A stretch of 64,000 nt of DNA from Edwardsiella anguillarum ET080813 (GTDB lineage: Bacteria; Pseudomonadota; Gammaproteobacteria; Enterobacterales; Enterobacteriaceae), in the NCBI RefSeq assembly GCF_000264765.2, contig NZ_CP006664.1, positions 1,984,001 through 2,048,000 of the forward strand, written 5' to 3'. The notes below the pieces were generated by a model. It saw nothing but the letters and a program-made list of their open reading frames with translations, was not told the DNA's origin and searched no databases. The translations under genes and the position numbers were made by a program. How positions within the stretch are numbered: the stretch's first letter is position 1; each line of letters opens with the position of its first letter. Below, piece after piece: positions 30,876 through 39,551 of this stretch.

Positions 30876-31041
30876 GCGAGGCGCTCCCCCGTGCTGCCGC
30901 GGCGCTGCGGCACGCATGGAGAGGGCCGCGCGCCTTTCCCCCCGCTTACCGTGAACGCCTATGACTTATCCATGCGCCGGGCGCCGGCATTGGTTATACT
31001 GTCGCGCGTCACAGGCTCACAACAGGTAAAGCATTTCCACT

Positions 31042-32454
31042 ATGGCAGGAAACAATCCCGGCAGTAAATCCCGCGAGGCACCCCGCGATCGCCAGATGGA
31101 GGGGCTTAAGCTGCCCCCGCACTCTCTGGAGGCTGAACAGTCCGTTCTCGGCGGTCTGATGCTGGATAACGAACGCTGGGATCATGTGGCTGAACGGGTG
31201 GTCTCCAATGACTTTTACAGTCGCCCCCATCGTCTGATCTTCGGCGAGATGCAGCGCCTGCTGGAGCAGGGTCGCCCAATCGATCTGATCACCCTATCGG
31301 AGTCGTTGGAGCAGCAGGGACACCTGGATAACGTCGGCGGCTTCGCCTATCTGGCCGAGTTGTCCAAGAATACCCCCAGTGCCGCCAACATTAACGCCTA
31401 CGCTGATATCGTACGTGAGCGCGCGGTGGTGCGGGAGATGATCGCGGTCGCCAATGAGATCGCCGACGCCGGCTACGATCCGCAGGGGCGCAGCAGCGAA
31501 GACCTGCTGGATCTGGCGGAGTCCCGAGTGTTTCAGATCGCAGAAAACCGCGCCAGCAAAGATGAGGGGCCGAAGAGCATCGACCGGATCCTGGAAGATA
31601 CGGTGTCGCGCATTGAGCAGCTGTACCAGCGGCCCCACGACGGGGTGACAGGGGTATCGACCGGCTATCAGGATCTGGACAAAAAGACCGCCGGGCTGCA
31701 GAAGTCTGATTTAATCATCGTGGCGGCGCGCCCGTCGATGGGTAAGACCACCTTCGCGATGAACCTGTGTGAAAATGCGGCGATGACCCAGGAAAAGCCG
31801 GTGCTGATCTTCAGCCTGGAGATGCCCGGTGAACAGATTATGATGCGTATGCTGGCGTCGCTCTCCCGCGTCGATCAGACCCGTATCCGTACCGGACAGC
31901 TGGACGATGAGGACTGGGCGCGGATCTCCAGCACCATGGGGCTGCTGCTGGAGAAGCGCAATATGTATATTGACGACTCCTCTGGCCTGACCCCGACGGA
32001 GGTACGTTCGCGTGCGCGGCGCATCTTCCGCGAACATGATGGCTTAAGCCTGATCATGATCGACTACCTGCAGCTGATGCGGGTGCCGTCGTTGTCGGAT
32101 AACCGCACGCTGGAGATCGCCGAGATCTCCCGTTCGCTCAAGGCGTTGGCCAAAGAACTGCAGGTGCCGGTGGTGGCTCTGTCGCAGCTGAACCGTTCAT
32201 TGGAGCAGCGCGCCGATAAGCGCCCGGTCAACTCTGACCTGCGCGAGTCCGGCTCGATCGAACAGGACGCCGACCTGATCATGTTCATCTATCGTGATGA
32301 GGTCTATCACGAAAACAGCGATCTGAAGGGCATCGCCGAGATCATCCTTGGCAAGCAGCGTAACGGCCCCATCGGGACGGTGCGCCTGACCTTTAACGGC
32401 CAGTGGTCGCGCTTTGATAACTACGCGGGCCCGGCCTATAACGATGAAGATTAA
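31042..32454 (+). CDS. dnaB: Replicative DNA helicase DnaB
   Basis: This hexameric 5'-3' helicase acts at the replication fork and works with DnaC and DnaG. The product is 470 residues (E. coli 471). The N-terminal primase-binding domain begins PPHSLEAEQSVLGGLMLDN. The RecA-like motor carries Walker A ARPSMGKTTFAMN (about residues 230-242), Walker B LIMIDYLQLMR and the arginine-finger region ELQVPVVALSQLNRSLEQRADKRP. No intein or extension is seen. Confidence 0.98.
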   Translation: MAGNNPGSKSREAPRDRQMEGLKLPPHSLEAEQSVLGGLMLDNERWDHVAERVVSNDFYSRPHRLIFGEMQRLLEQGRPIDLITLSESLEQQGHLDNVGGFAYLAELSKNTPSAANINAYADIVRERAVVREMIAVANEIADAGYDPQGRSSEDLLDLAESRVFQIAENRASKDEGPKSIDRILEDTVSRIEQLYQRPHDGVTGVSTGYQDLDKKTAGLQKSDLIIVAARPSMGKTTFAMNLCENAAMTQEKPVLIFSLEMPGEQIMMRMLASLSRVDQTRIRTGQLDDEDWARISSTMGLLLEKRNMYIDDSSGLTPTEVRSRARRIFREHDGLSLIMIDYLQLMRVPSLSDNRTLEIAEISRSLKALAKELQVPVVALSQLNRSLEQRADKRPVNSDLRESGSIEQDADLIMFIYRDEVYHENSDLKGIAEIILGKQRNGPIGTVRLTFNGQWSRFDNYAGPAYNDED

Positions 32455-32562
32455 GCGCCCGATGCGGATCGCGTCTCTGCCTGTGGGACAATTTCATGAG
32501 CCGGGCGCCGCGCGCCCGACCCGATATCCAACCAAGCTCATTAATGGAACCAAGGAAGCAAC

Positions 32563-33654
32563 ATGAAAGCGGCAACCGCCATCATTGATCGCCGCGCTCT
32601 GCGACATAACTTTCAGCAGATCCGTAAGTTTGCGCCGCACAGTCGCCTTATCGCCGTGGTGAAGGCCAACGCCTACGGGCACGGCCTGCTGGAGACCGCC
32701 AAAATCCTCAACCAGGCCGATTGCTACGGCGTGGCGCGCATCGGCGAAGCGCTGATGCTGCGCTCCGGCGGGATCGTTAAACCGATCCTGCTGCTGGAGG
32801 GCTTTTTCTCCGCCAGCGATCTGCCGGTGCTGGTGGCCAATAACATCGAAACGGCGGTACACAGCGAAGAACAGCTGCAGGCGTTGGAGAATGCCTGTCT
32901 GGAGCGCCCGATTAAGGTATGGATGAAGCTGGACACCGGCATGCATCGCCTTGGGGTGCGCCCGGAGCAGGCCGAGGCGTTTTATCGCCGTCTGTGCGTC
33001 TGCCCTAACGTGGCTCAGCCGGTAAACTTTATGAGCCACTTCAGCCGGGCCGATGAGCCAGAGAGCGGGCGTACCGAGCAGCAGCTGGCCTGTTTCGACG
33101 ACTTTGTGCAGGGGAAAGCGGGCGAGCAGTCTATCGCTGCCTCGGGCGGGATCCTGCTGTGGCCGCAGTCGCACCGTGACATGGTACGGCCGGGGATTAT
33201 TATGTACGGCGTCTCGCCGCAGGCGGATTTGTCGCTGGCGGCCGATCACTACGGACTGCAGCCGGCGATGACCCTGCAGTCTAGCCTGATCGCGGTGCGC
33301 GAGCATAAGGTCGGCGAACCGGTGGGCTACGGCGGCGCCTGGGTGGCGCAACGTGATACTCGTCTCGGGGTGGTGGCGATCGGCTATGGCGACGGCTATC
33401 CGCGCAGCGCACCGTCGGGCACGCCGGTGCTGATCAATGGTCGAGAGGTGCCGATTGTGGGGCGGGTCTCTATGGATATGATCTCGGTCGATCTGGGGCC
33501 GCAGGCGGCGGATCGCGTGGGTGATAACGTGATCATGTGGGGACCAGGGCTGCCGGTTGAAAAAGTGGCCGCCTGTACCGGTATCAGCGCCTATGAGCTG
33601 ATCACCAAGCTAACCTCACGCGTTGCGATGGAATATATCGGTGAAGAGGCGTAG
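32563..33654 (+). CDS. alr: Alanine racemase, biosynthetic (Alr)
   Basis: Alr is a PLP enzyme converting L- to D-alanine for peptidoglycan. It has 363 residues. PLP lysine is Lys34 in [11 protein letters not shown]; the second catalytic tyrosine is in [10 protein letters not shown]. Other family blocks: [29 protein letters not shown] and the closing [24 protein letters not shown] lies before the ATG. It follows dnaB as in E. coli; tyrB, which follows there, is absent. Confidence 0.97.
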   Translation: MKAATAIIDRRALRHNFQQIRKFAPHSRLIAVVKANAYGHGLLETAKILNQADCYGVARIGEALMLRSGGIVKPILLLEGFFSASDLPVLVANNIETAVHSEEQLQALENACLERPIKVWMKLDTGMHRLGVRPEQAEAFYRRLCVCPNVAQPVNFMSHFSRADEPESGRTEQQLACFDDFVQGKAGEQSIAASGGILLWPQSHRDMVRPGIIMYGVSPQADLSLAADHYGLQPAMTLQSSLIAVREHKVGEPVGYGGAWVAQRDTRLGVVAIGYGDGYPRSAPSGTPVLINGREVPIVGRVSMDMISVDLGPQAADRVGDNVIMWGPGLPVEKVAACTGISAYELITKLTSRVAMEYIGEEA

Positions 33655-33677
33655 CGCACCGTTGACGCACCATCGAT

Positions 33678-33713
33678 AGCGCGGGCCGGCAAATGCCGGC
33701 CCGCGCTGTTTTT
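33678..33713 (+). terminator. Terminator after alr
   Basis: A perfect 14-bp stem AGCGCGGGCCGGCA / TGCCGGCCCGCGCT with a 2-base loop is followed by GTTTTT on the plus strand. yqhD converges on it from the right but has no U-tract there. Confidence 0.88.
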
Positions 33714-33724
33714 CGCGGCCAGGA

Positions 33725-34882
33725 TCAGCGGGCCGCCTGATAGATCTGGCGGCTCTGCTCCAGCGTGATGTCGCCGTGCTCGCCCAGGGCGGTCATACGG
33801 TGCTCCTGCAGCTTATCGAGCAGCGCCGGAATGGTGCTGCCGTCCAGGCCGTAGTCGCTCAGGCGAGTTTTTACCCCCATCTGCTCAAAGAAGGCTCGCG
33901 TCGCGGCGATGGCGGCGTCAATGCGCTGCTCGTCGCTGCCGCTGTGGATATTCCAGACCCGCTCGGCGTACTGCAGCAGCTTGGCGTGTTTTTTATCACG
34001 CTTCAGCTGCAGCACGTTGGGCAGCACGATGGCCAGGGTCTGGGCATGATCCAGCCCGTGCATGGCAGTCAGCTCATGGCCAAGCATATGGGTAGACCAA
34101 TCCTGCGGAACCCCGGCGCCGATCAGCCCGTTGAGCGCCATGGTGGCACACCACATGATATTGGCGCGCACCCCATAGTTTTCCGGCTCCTGCAGCGCTC
34201 GCGGACCCTCTTCGATCAGGGTCTGCAGCAGCCCTTCCGCGAAGCGATCCTGCACGCGGGCATCGACCGGATAGGTCAGATACTGTTCCACGATGTGTAC
34301 AAAGGCATCCACGACCCCGTTGGCGATCTGACGCGGCGGCAGGGTGTAGGTGACTTGTGGATCCAGCACGGCAAAGCGTGGCATGACAAAGGGGGACATA
34401 AAGTGCAGCTTATCACCGGTTGCGCTGCGGGTGATCACGGCTCCCATATTCATTTCAGAGCCGGTGGCCGGCAGGGTGAGAACCACCCCCATCGGAATGG
34501 CACGGGTGACGTCGCTGCCGACGGTTTCCATGATATGCCAGGGATCGCCGACGTAGTCTGCGGCGGCGGCGATAAACTTGGTTCCGTCAATGACCGAGCC
34601 GCCGCCGACGGCGAGCAGGTAGTCGATCTTCTCGTTATGCACTATCTCCACCGCCTGCATCAGGGTTTCATAGTGGGGATTCGGCTCAATACCGCCAAAC
34701 TCAAAAACATGACGGCCGTGTAGGGCGGCGTGTACCTGATCCAGTACGCCGTTGCGTTTAATGCTGCCGCCGCCGTAGGTGATCAGGACGCGCGCCTGTG
34801 GCGGGATCTCATCGCGCAGGTTGGCAATCTGATCTCGGCCAAACAGAATTTTGGTCGGGGTGTGAAGAACAAAGTTTTCCAT
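33725..34882 (-). CDS. yqhD: NADPH-dependent aldehyde reductase / alcohol dehydrogenase YqhD
   Basis: YqhD reduces short-chain and lipid-peroxidation aldehydes with NADPH and is an iron- or zinc-containing family III alcohol dehydrogenase. It has 385 residues from ATG 34882 (GAGGG upstream; E. coli 387). Seen: FVLHTPTKILFGR, the nucleotide loop LITYGGGSIK, AVGGGSVIDGTKFIAAA, and the metal site DAFVHIVEQ with THMLGHELTAMHGLDHAQTLAI. It is divergent from yqhC, its known activator in E. coli. Confidence 0.95.
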   Translation of the reverse strand: MENFVLHTPTKILFGRDQIANLRDEIPPQARVLITYGGGSIKRNGVLDQVHAALHGRHVFEFGGIEPNPHYETLMQAVEIVHNEKIDYLLAVGGGSVIDGTKFIAAAADYVGDPWHIMETVGSDVTRAIPMGVVLTLPATGSEMNMGAVITRSATGDKLHFMSPFVMPRFAVLDPQVTYTLPPRQIANGVVDAFVHIVEQYLTYPVDARVQDRFAEGLLQTLIEEGPRALQEPENYGVRANIMWCATMALNGLIGAGVPQDWSTHMLGHELTAMHGLDHAQTLAIVLPNVLQLKRDKKHAKLLQYAERVWNIHSGSDEQRIDAAIAATRAFFEQMGVKTRLSDYGLDGSTIPALLDKLQEHRMTALGEHGDITLEQSRQIYQAAR

Positions 34883-34995
34883 GATGCAACCCTCACTCAT
34901 ATACCTAAAAAGCATGAATATGTCCGGCGTCAGCGCCGGTATGAAATTTGAGTGCTATTGTGGGCGCATTGCGTCATCGGCTCAATGCACATTTC

Positions 34996-35020
34996 TGTAG
35001 GTTGTTTGCCTATTCCTACA
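34996..35020. promoter_or_regulatory. Inverted repeat, candidate YqhC operator
   Basis: TGTAGG (34996-35001) and CCTACA (35015-35020) form an inverted repeat, with a third TGTAG at 35027-35031. They lie in the yqhD-yqhC gap, about 115 bases before yqhD. Repeated TGTAGG half-sites in this position suggest the binding site of the AraC-type regulator. Confidence 0.45.
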
Positions 35021-35091
35021 AAAAAATGTAGAAAAACATGTCAAACAGGCAGATTAATTGCCAATTAAGTTGGTTGGATGGAGACCGCTAC

Positions 35092-36003
35092 ATGGTTATC
35101 GACGATAGATGGAAACAGTTGGCCGCACAGGTTCAGCGCCTGCATCAACAGCCGGGGGTCAAGCCCTCGCCGGTCGAGCATGTTAACCTCATCTATGTCA
35201 ACGCACATCAACCCCGCACGCCGGTCATGTACCAACCCAGTCTGATCATTATATTGCAGGGGCGCAAAGTCGGGTATCTGGGAGAGCGGGTGTTTCACTA
35301 TGATCCGAGCAATTATTTGCTGATGACGCTGCCGTTGCCCTGCGAATGTGAGACCTTTGCCTCGCCGCAGGAGCCGTTGATCGGCCTGGCGCTGCGGGTT
35401 GACGTGCAGATGCTGCAGGATCTGCTGATGGATATCGGCGATGGGATGCGTACGGCGGTGCGCCCGCACGCTGAGGGGGTACGCTCGGTTGCGCTGGACG
35501 ATGCCATGCTGTGCGCCTGCGAACGCCTGGTGGAGGTGATGGAGGATCCCCTGCATGCCCGGGTGCTCGGCCCGCAGATCGTGCGTGAGATGCTGTTCCA
35601 TGCCCTGTGCGGGGCGGGCGGCGACGCCCTGCTGGCGCTGGCCAGCCGTCATAGCCACTTTAGTCAGATTGCCAAGGCGCTGCGTCTGATTGAGCAGAAC
35701 TACGCCAGCAGTCTGAACGTCGACAGGCTGGCGCAGTCGGTCAATATGAGCATCTCGTCGTTTCACCACAACTTTAAGGCAGTGACGGCGACCTCGCCGC
35801 TGCAGTACATTAAATCGTATCGGCTACACAAGGCGCGCATGATGATCTTGCACGATGGGCTGAAGGCCAGCACGGCGGCGAGCCGGGTCGGTTATGAGAG
35901 CCCGTCGCAGTTTAGCCGTGAATACAAACGGTTTTTTGGCAATACCCCCAGCGATCAGGCCAGCCGCTACCGCAGCGGCGGACTGCGCATCGCGGAACTG
36001 TGA
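35092..36003 (+). CDS. yqhC: AraC-family transcriptional regulator YqhC
   Basis: This activator of yqhD responds to aldehydes in E. coli. The ATG at 35092 has GGAG 8 bases upstream, giving 303 residues; an in-frame ATG at 35038 lacks a ribosome site. The N-terminal cupin-like sensing domain holds VMYQPSLIIILQGRKVGYLGE and NYLLMTLPLPCE. The C-terminal AraC DNA-binding domain has two helix-turn-helices: VDRLAQSVNMSISSFHHNFK and STAASRVGYESPSQFSREYK, then RFFGNTPS. The assignment rests on sequence type plus position opposite yqhD. Confidence 0.9.
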   Translation: MVIDDRWKQLAAQVQRLHQQPGVKPSPVEHVNLIYVNAHQPRTPVMYQPSLIIILQGRKVGYLGERVFHYDPSNYLLMTLPLPCECETFASPQEPLIGLALRVDVQMLQDLLMDIGDGMRTAVRPHAEGVRSVALDDAMLCACERLVEVMEDPLHARVLGPQIVREMLFHALCGAGGDALLALASRHSHFSQIAKALRLIEQNYASSLNVDRLAQSVNMSISSFHHNFKAVTATSPLQYIKSYRLHKARMMILHDGLKASTAASRVGYESPSQFSREYKRFFGNTPSDQASRYRSGGLRIAEL

Positions 36004-36061
36004 GTCTGGACAGACTGATGCCCGTAGGGAGGGTGGTCTGCATGCCAAGGAGTGTCGACAG

Positions 36062-37351
36062 ATGATTGAACGAGCGTTTTTAGTACCGGGGATGGCGGTG
36101 CGGGAGTTCCGCACTGAGGTGCCTTTGAACTGGCGCGACCCCAGCGATGGGCGTCGGCTGACGCTGTTTGCCCGTGAGCTGTGCGCTCCGGGCCGCGAGG
36201 CGGATGAGATGCCCTGTCTGCTGTTCCTGCAGGGAGGCCCCGGCGGGAAATGCCCGCGGCCGACCTCCTGCAGCGGCTGGCTGGCGGAGGCGCTGCGCGA
36301 TTATCGGGTGATCCTGATGGATCAGCGCGGCACCGGCAACAGCAGCCGGATTGAGGCCAGCGTCCTGCGCGATATGACCCCGCAGCAGGCGGCGGACTAC
36401 CTGAGCCACTTCCGCGCCGATGCTATGGTGCGCGATGCGGAGCATCTGCGGCTGCGCCACTTTGGCGGACGGCGCTGGACGACGCTGGGCCAAAGCTACG
36501 GCGGTTTTATTACGCTGACCTACCTATCCCAGGCGCCGCAGGGGTTGCATGCCTGCTATATCACCGGCGGCCTGCCGGCGATAGCGCCGGATGCCACCCA
36601 GCTGTATGAAGCGACCTATCGCCGGGTGGCACAGCGCAATCAGCACTTTTTCACCCGTTACCCGCAGGCGCGCGAGCAGCTCGATCGTATCGTCGCCCTG
36701 CTGCGCGAACAGGCGGTATACCTTCCCGACGGCGATCTGCTCAGCGTAGAGCGTCTGCTGACGCTGGGGCTGGATATGGGCATGAGCGAGGGCTATGAAC
36801 GCCTGCTGTGGCTGCTGGATGAGGCCTTCAACCCGGAGGGCGAGCTGAGCGATACCTTCCTGAACCAGGTGATGCAGCGCAGCGGTTTTGCCGACAATCC
36901 GCTGTATGCGGTGCTGCATGAGAGTATCTATGCCGATGACGCCAGCGGTGCGACCCGCTGGGCCGCTCAGCGGGTGCGCGATGGCCTGCCGGCGTTCTCT
37001 TTGGAGCGGAGTTCGCCCCTGCTGACCGGTGAGATGATCTACCCGTGGATGTTTGATCAGATGCAGTCACTGCGTCCGTTTCGCGCGGCGGCGGAGCTGT
37101 TGGCCCGGCGTGAGACGTGGCCGGTGCTTTACGATACCGTGCGTCTGCGCGACAACGACATACCGGTGATGGCGGCGGTGTATTACCACGACATGTATGT
37201 CGACGCCGACCTGTCGCTGGAGAGCGCGGCGCAGATCGGTAATCTCCAGACCTGGATCACCAGCGAGTACGATCACAACGGTCTGCGTGTGGCGCCGGTG
37301 TTTCGGCGGCTGCGGGAAATGATGGCCGAGCGCGGCGTCGCGGCCGAATAG
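36062..37351 (+). CDS. Alpha/beta-hydrolase, prolyl aminopeptidase-like (peptidase family S33)
   Basis: A cytoplasmic hydrolase of 429 residues from the ATG at 36062 (AAGGAG 9 bases before). The oxyanion block LLFLQGGPGGKCPRP (about residues 56-70), DQRGTGNSS (about 93-101) and nucleophile GQSYGG (about 144-149) mark a peptidase S33 fold. The C-terminal EYDHNGLR supplies a plausible catalytic histidine. Such enzymes release N-terminal proline. It starts 58 bases after yqhC on the same strand and may be read with it, though no functional link is known. Any signal peptide is lacking. Confidence 0.85.
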   Translation: MIERAFLVPGMAVREFRTEVPLNWRDPSDGRRLTLFARELCAPGREADEMPCLLFLQGGPGGKCPRPTSCSGWLAEALRDYRVILMDQRGTGNSSRIEASVLRDMTPQQAADYLSHFRADAMVRDAEHLRLRHFGGRRWTTLGQSYGGFITLTYLSQAPQGLHACYITGGLPAIAPDATQLYEATYRRVAQRNQHFFTRYPQAREQLDRIVALLREQAVYLPDGDLLSVERLLTLGLDMGMSEGYERLLWLLDEAFNPEGELSDTFLNQVMQRSGFADNPLYAVLHESIYADDASGATRWAAQRVRDGLPAFSLERSSPLLTGEMIYPWMFDQMQSLRPFRAAAELLARRETWPVLYDTVRLRDNDIPVMAAVYYHDMYVDADLSLESAAQIGNLQTWITSEYDHNGLRVAPVFRRLREMMAERGVAAE

Positions 37352-37354
37352 CAA

Positions 37355-37385
37355 AACGGCTCCCATAGGGAGCCGTTGGTTTTCG
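37355..37385. terminator. Bidirectional terminator
   Basis: AACGGCTCCC / GGGAGCCGTT with loop ATA is followed by GGTTTT on plus and TTTTGC on minus. It lies between the convergent S33 peptidase and outer-membrane protein genes. Confidence 0.82.
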
Positions 37386-37397
37386 TCACCGAACCAC

Positions 37398-38030
37398 TTA
37401 GAAGTAGTAGTTCACACCCAGCGTAACGTCATGGGTGGTCACTTTGGCCTGGGAGTTACCGGCGCTGGCTTTGCCTGCGTCCAGGTATTTGTAGCCCAGA
37501 TCCAGATCCAGACGTTCGTTAACGTTGTAGATCACACCGGTGCCGACGCTCCAGGCAAAGTTGTTGCTGTTGCTCTGTACGTTGTCGCCGTTCATGTCGT
37601 TTTTCAGGCTGACGTTAGCATAACCGATGCCGGCGCCGACGTACGGGGTGAAAGGTGTACCGGTTTTGATGTCATAGTAACCGTTAACCATCAGCGTCTG
37701 CAGACCCAGACGGCTGTCGTTGGTCTCTGCGGCATCGTTGGTATGGCTGGAGGTGGCGTTAGCGCGGAAGGTGTAGTCCAGCTCGGCGCGAACCGGCAGG
37801 CTGAACTGGTTTTCGAAGTTATAGCCGAAAACCAGGCCGGCGTTACCGACGCCTTTGTTATCGTTGCTCATGCCGTTGCCGTTAACATCTTTCTGATCGA
37901 ACAGATGCTCGGCGCTGATACCCATTTTGGCACCGGCATAGTAACCGGTGTTGTTGATGCCGGCGGCGTTGACCAGAGTTGCGCCAGAGACCAGACCTAC
38001 GAACAGGGCCAGTTTAGTGAATGCTTTCAT
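37398..38030 (-). CDS. Small outer-membrane beta-barrel protein
   Basis: The 210-residue precursor has a signal peptide (MKAFTKLALFVGLVSGATLV, cleaved after VNA). The mature part alternates polar and hydrophobic residues as in an eight-stranded barrel: YYAGAKMGISAEH, LPVRAELDYTFRA, FTPYVGAGIGYANVSL, LDLDLGYKYLDAG. It ends with the aromatic signal VNYYF expected by the BAM complex. It belongs to the broad Opacity/OmpX-like (OMP_b-brl) group; a finer name and function cannot be given. Loops rich in N and D may bind divalent cations. Own promoter with a CRP-like site upstream. Confidence 0.82.
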   Translation of the reverse strand: MKAFTKLALFVGLVSGATLVNAAGINNTGYYAGAKMGISAEHLFDQKDVNGNGMSNDNKGVGNAGLVFGYNFENQFSLPVRAELDYTFRANATSSHTNDAAETNDSRLGLQTLMVNGYYDIKTGTPFTPYVGAGIGYANVSLKNDMNGDNVQSNSNNFAWSVGTGVIYNVNERLDLDLGYKYLDAGKASAGNSQAKVTTHDVTLGVNYYF

Positions 38031-38075
38031 GATGGATTCCTGATTATCAACTATCGCGTGACAGAGGACCTATCG

Positions 38076-38091
38076 GGTGACCTGTGTCACA
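38076..38091 (-). promoter_or_regulatory. Putative CRP site upstream of the outer-membrane protein
   Basis: GGTGACCTGTGTCACA (plus-strand reading) matches TGTGA-N6-TCACA in nine of ten arm positions. It lies 46 bases before the start of the minus-strand gene, so it may overlap or closely flank the promoter. Confidence 0.5.
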
Positions 38092-38964
38092 AAAAAAGAA
38101 CACGCGGCATAATGATAGCCAGCAATGAAGAAAATTTGAATTTATTTAATATGAATAAAATCAACGGGAAAAATAAAATTGTATCGAATGTTTTCCATTC
38201 GTTGAAAATAACAAGCGACGAGCGGGGATGAATGCGACAAAAACGGTTTACGAGCGCTCACTATTTATCCTGAAGAGTGTGTTGGCGAGACATAGAAATA
38301 TGATCCGGTTAGCTTTTTAGAGAATTAAAATAAACTCCGATATAACTTATAAAGCTGAATTAGCCCATCTTATCGCCAGGCCGGCGTTTATTTTTGGACA
38401 TAACGGGGCGTATTTCTGTTATTTCCTCTGCCGGTGCGGCGTCAAGAACACAGCGGCAGAGCGCTCCAGCATCCCCGCGAAGAGGGCTGGTGCTGACCTT
38501 GGCGGACGCACGGTTTGTTGATGGGATAGCTACGCTTTGTGCGGCAGGTCTATTGTCGTCGGTAAGCATGGGTAGCTATACGTCTATTTTTGCTTTGTCC
38601 AATACTTATTTCTTTTTGTTTTGAGCTGGTATAGAAAAATAATTTATTGCGCCTCGCCGGGTGGGTACCTATTCCATTTTTTCTCGCGCTGATAGCACAG
38701 GACGGCGGTATGGGCACGTGCCGAGCAAAGCAACGCATATTCGGAGTATTCTTTGCGCTGAGTCGAAAAAATAACGGCGCGGCTCTTTTTTATCTGTCAT
38801 TTCATCGCGTCACACCGAGCGGTGGCGCGTGGGGGTGGGTGCGGGCAGAGTGACTTTTGTCACCCTTACGTCAATACGGCCTTTTTTTTGTTAGTAAACG
38901 GTTTTTTTTTGTTAGCATGAAAATGGAGTGCAGAGATTACAAGAAACAATATGGAGATAACGAT
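38092..38964. other. Long gene-poor interval before sodC
   Basis: About 870 bases hold no gene I can support. Open frames on both strands around 38360-38650 lack ribosome sites and family resemblance. 38110-38360 is AT-rich; 38370-38560 is GC-richer and codes on both strands without clear choice, which may be a decayed element. The last 100 bases before sodC carry T-runs and GTTAGTAAACGG-like repeats at 38889 and 38910. Confidence 0.5.
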
Positions 38965-39492
38965 ATGAAAAAAATGAAAATATTGGTACTGGCCACCGCG
39001 TTGATGAGCGGGGCTGCCTACAGCGCCTCTGAGTCGATAACGCTGTATGAAGCGGGGCCGCAGGGGGCGGGACCGACGATCGGTGAGGTGACGGTCAGCG
39101 AAACGCCCTATGGCCTGCTGTTTACGCCCAGCCTGCGCGGTCTCCCGCAGGGGATCCACGGTTTTCATGTCCATGAAAACGCCAGCTGCCTGCCGGGTGT
39201 CAAAGAGGGTAAACCGGTGCCGGCCCTGATGGCCGGTGGTCACTGGGATCCCGAGAAGCGCGGTAAGCATATGGGGCCCTACAGCGATGCCGGGCATCTG
39301 GGCGATCTGCCGGGACTGGTGGTCAATGCGGACGGTACGGCGAACTATGCCGTGCTGGCACCGCGTCTGAAATCGCTCGCCCAGCTGAAGGGGCATGCGC
39401 TGATGGTGCACGTCGGCGGCGATAACTATGACGATCATCCGCACGCGCTGGGCGGCGGCGGTGCGCGTATGGCCTGCGGCGTTATTCAGTAA
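38965..39492 (+). CDS. sodC: Periplasmic Cu/Zn superoxide dismutase SodC
   Basis: SodC dismutates superoxide in the periplasm. From ATG 38965 (GGAG 8 bases before) it has 175 residues (E. coli 173). The signal peptide ends GAAYSA. Metal ligands are visible: GFHVHENASC (about residues 68-77), HWDPEKRGKHMGPYSDAGHLGDLP with bridging/zinc histidines and aspartate, and LMVHVGGDNYDDHP with the last copper histidine. Two cysteines (ASC, MACGV) form the expected disulfide. An in-frame extension to 38857 is not supported. Convergent with narI. Confidence 0.95.
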   Translation: MKKMKILVLATALMSGAAYSASESITLYEAGPQGAGPTIGEVTVSETPYGLLFTPSLRGLPQGIHGFHVHENASCLPGVKEGKPVPALMAGGHWDPEKRGKHMGPYSDAGHLGDLPGLVVNADGTANYAVLAPRLKSLAQLKGHALMVHVGGDNYDDHPHALGGGGARMACGVIQ

Positions 39493-39500
39493 CGTGGACG

Positions 39501-39531
39501 GCGGCGTCAGCGGGTTTAGGGCTGGCGCCGC
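39501..39531. terminator. Hairpin between sodC and narI
   Basis: GCGGCGTCAGC / GCTGGCGCCGC is an 11-bp stem (one G-U) with a 9-base loop in the 59-base gap between convergent genes. There is no U-tract, so it may act as a weak terminator or RNA 3'-end barrier. Confidence 0.45.
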
Positions 39532-39551
39532 GTCGAGGCGGAAAAGCGCGT

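Noticed and set aside
35894..36061. N-terminal extension of the S33 peptidase into yqhC
   Set aside because: It overlaps the end of yqhC, and AAGGAG at 36047-36052 points to the start at 36062.
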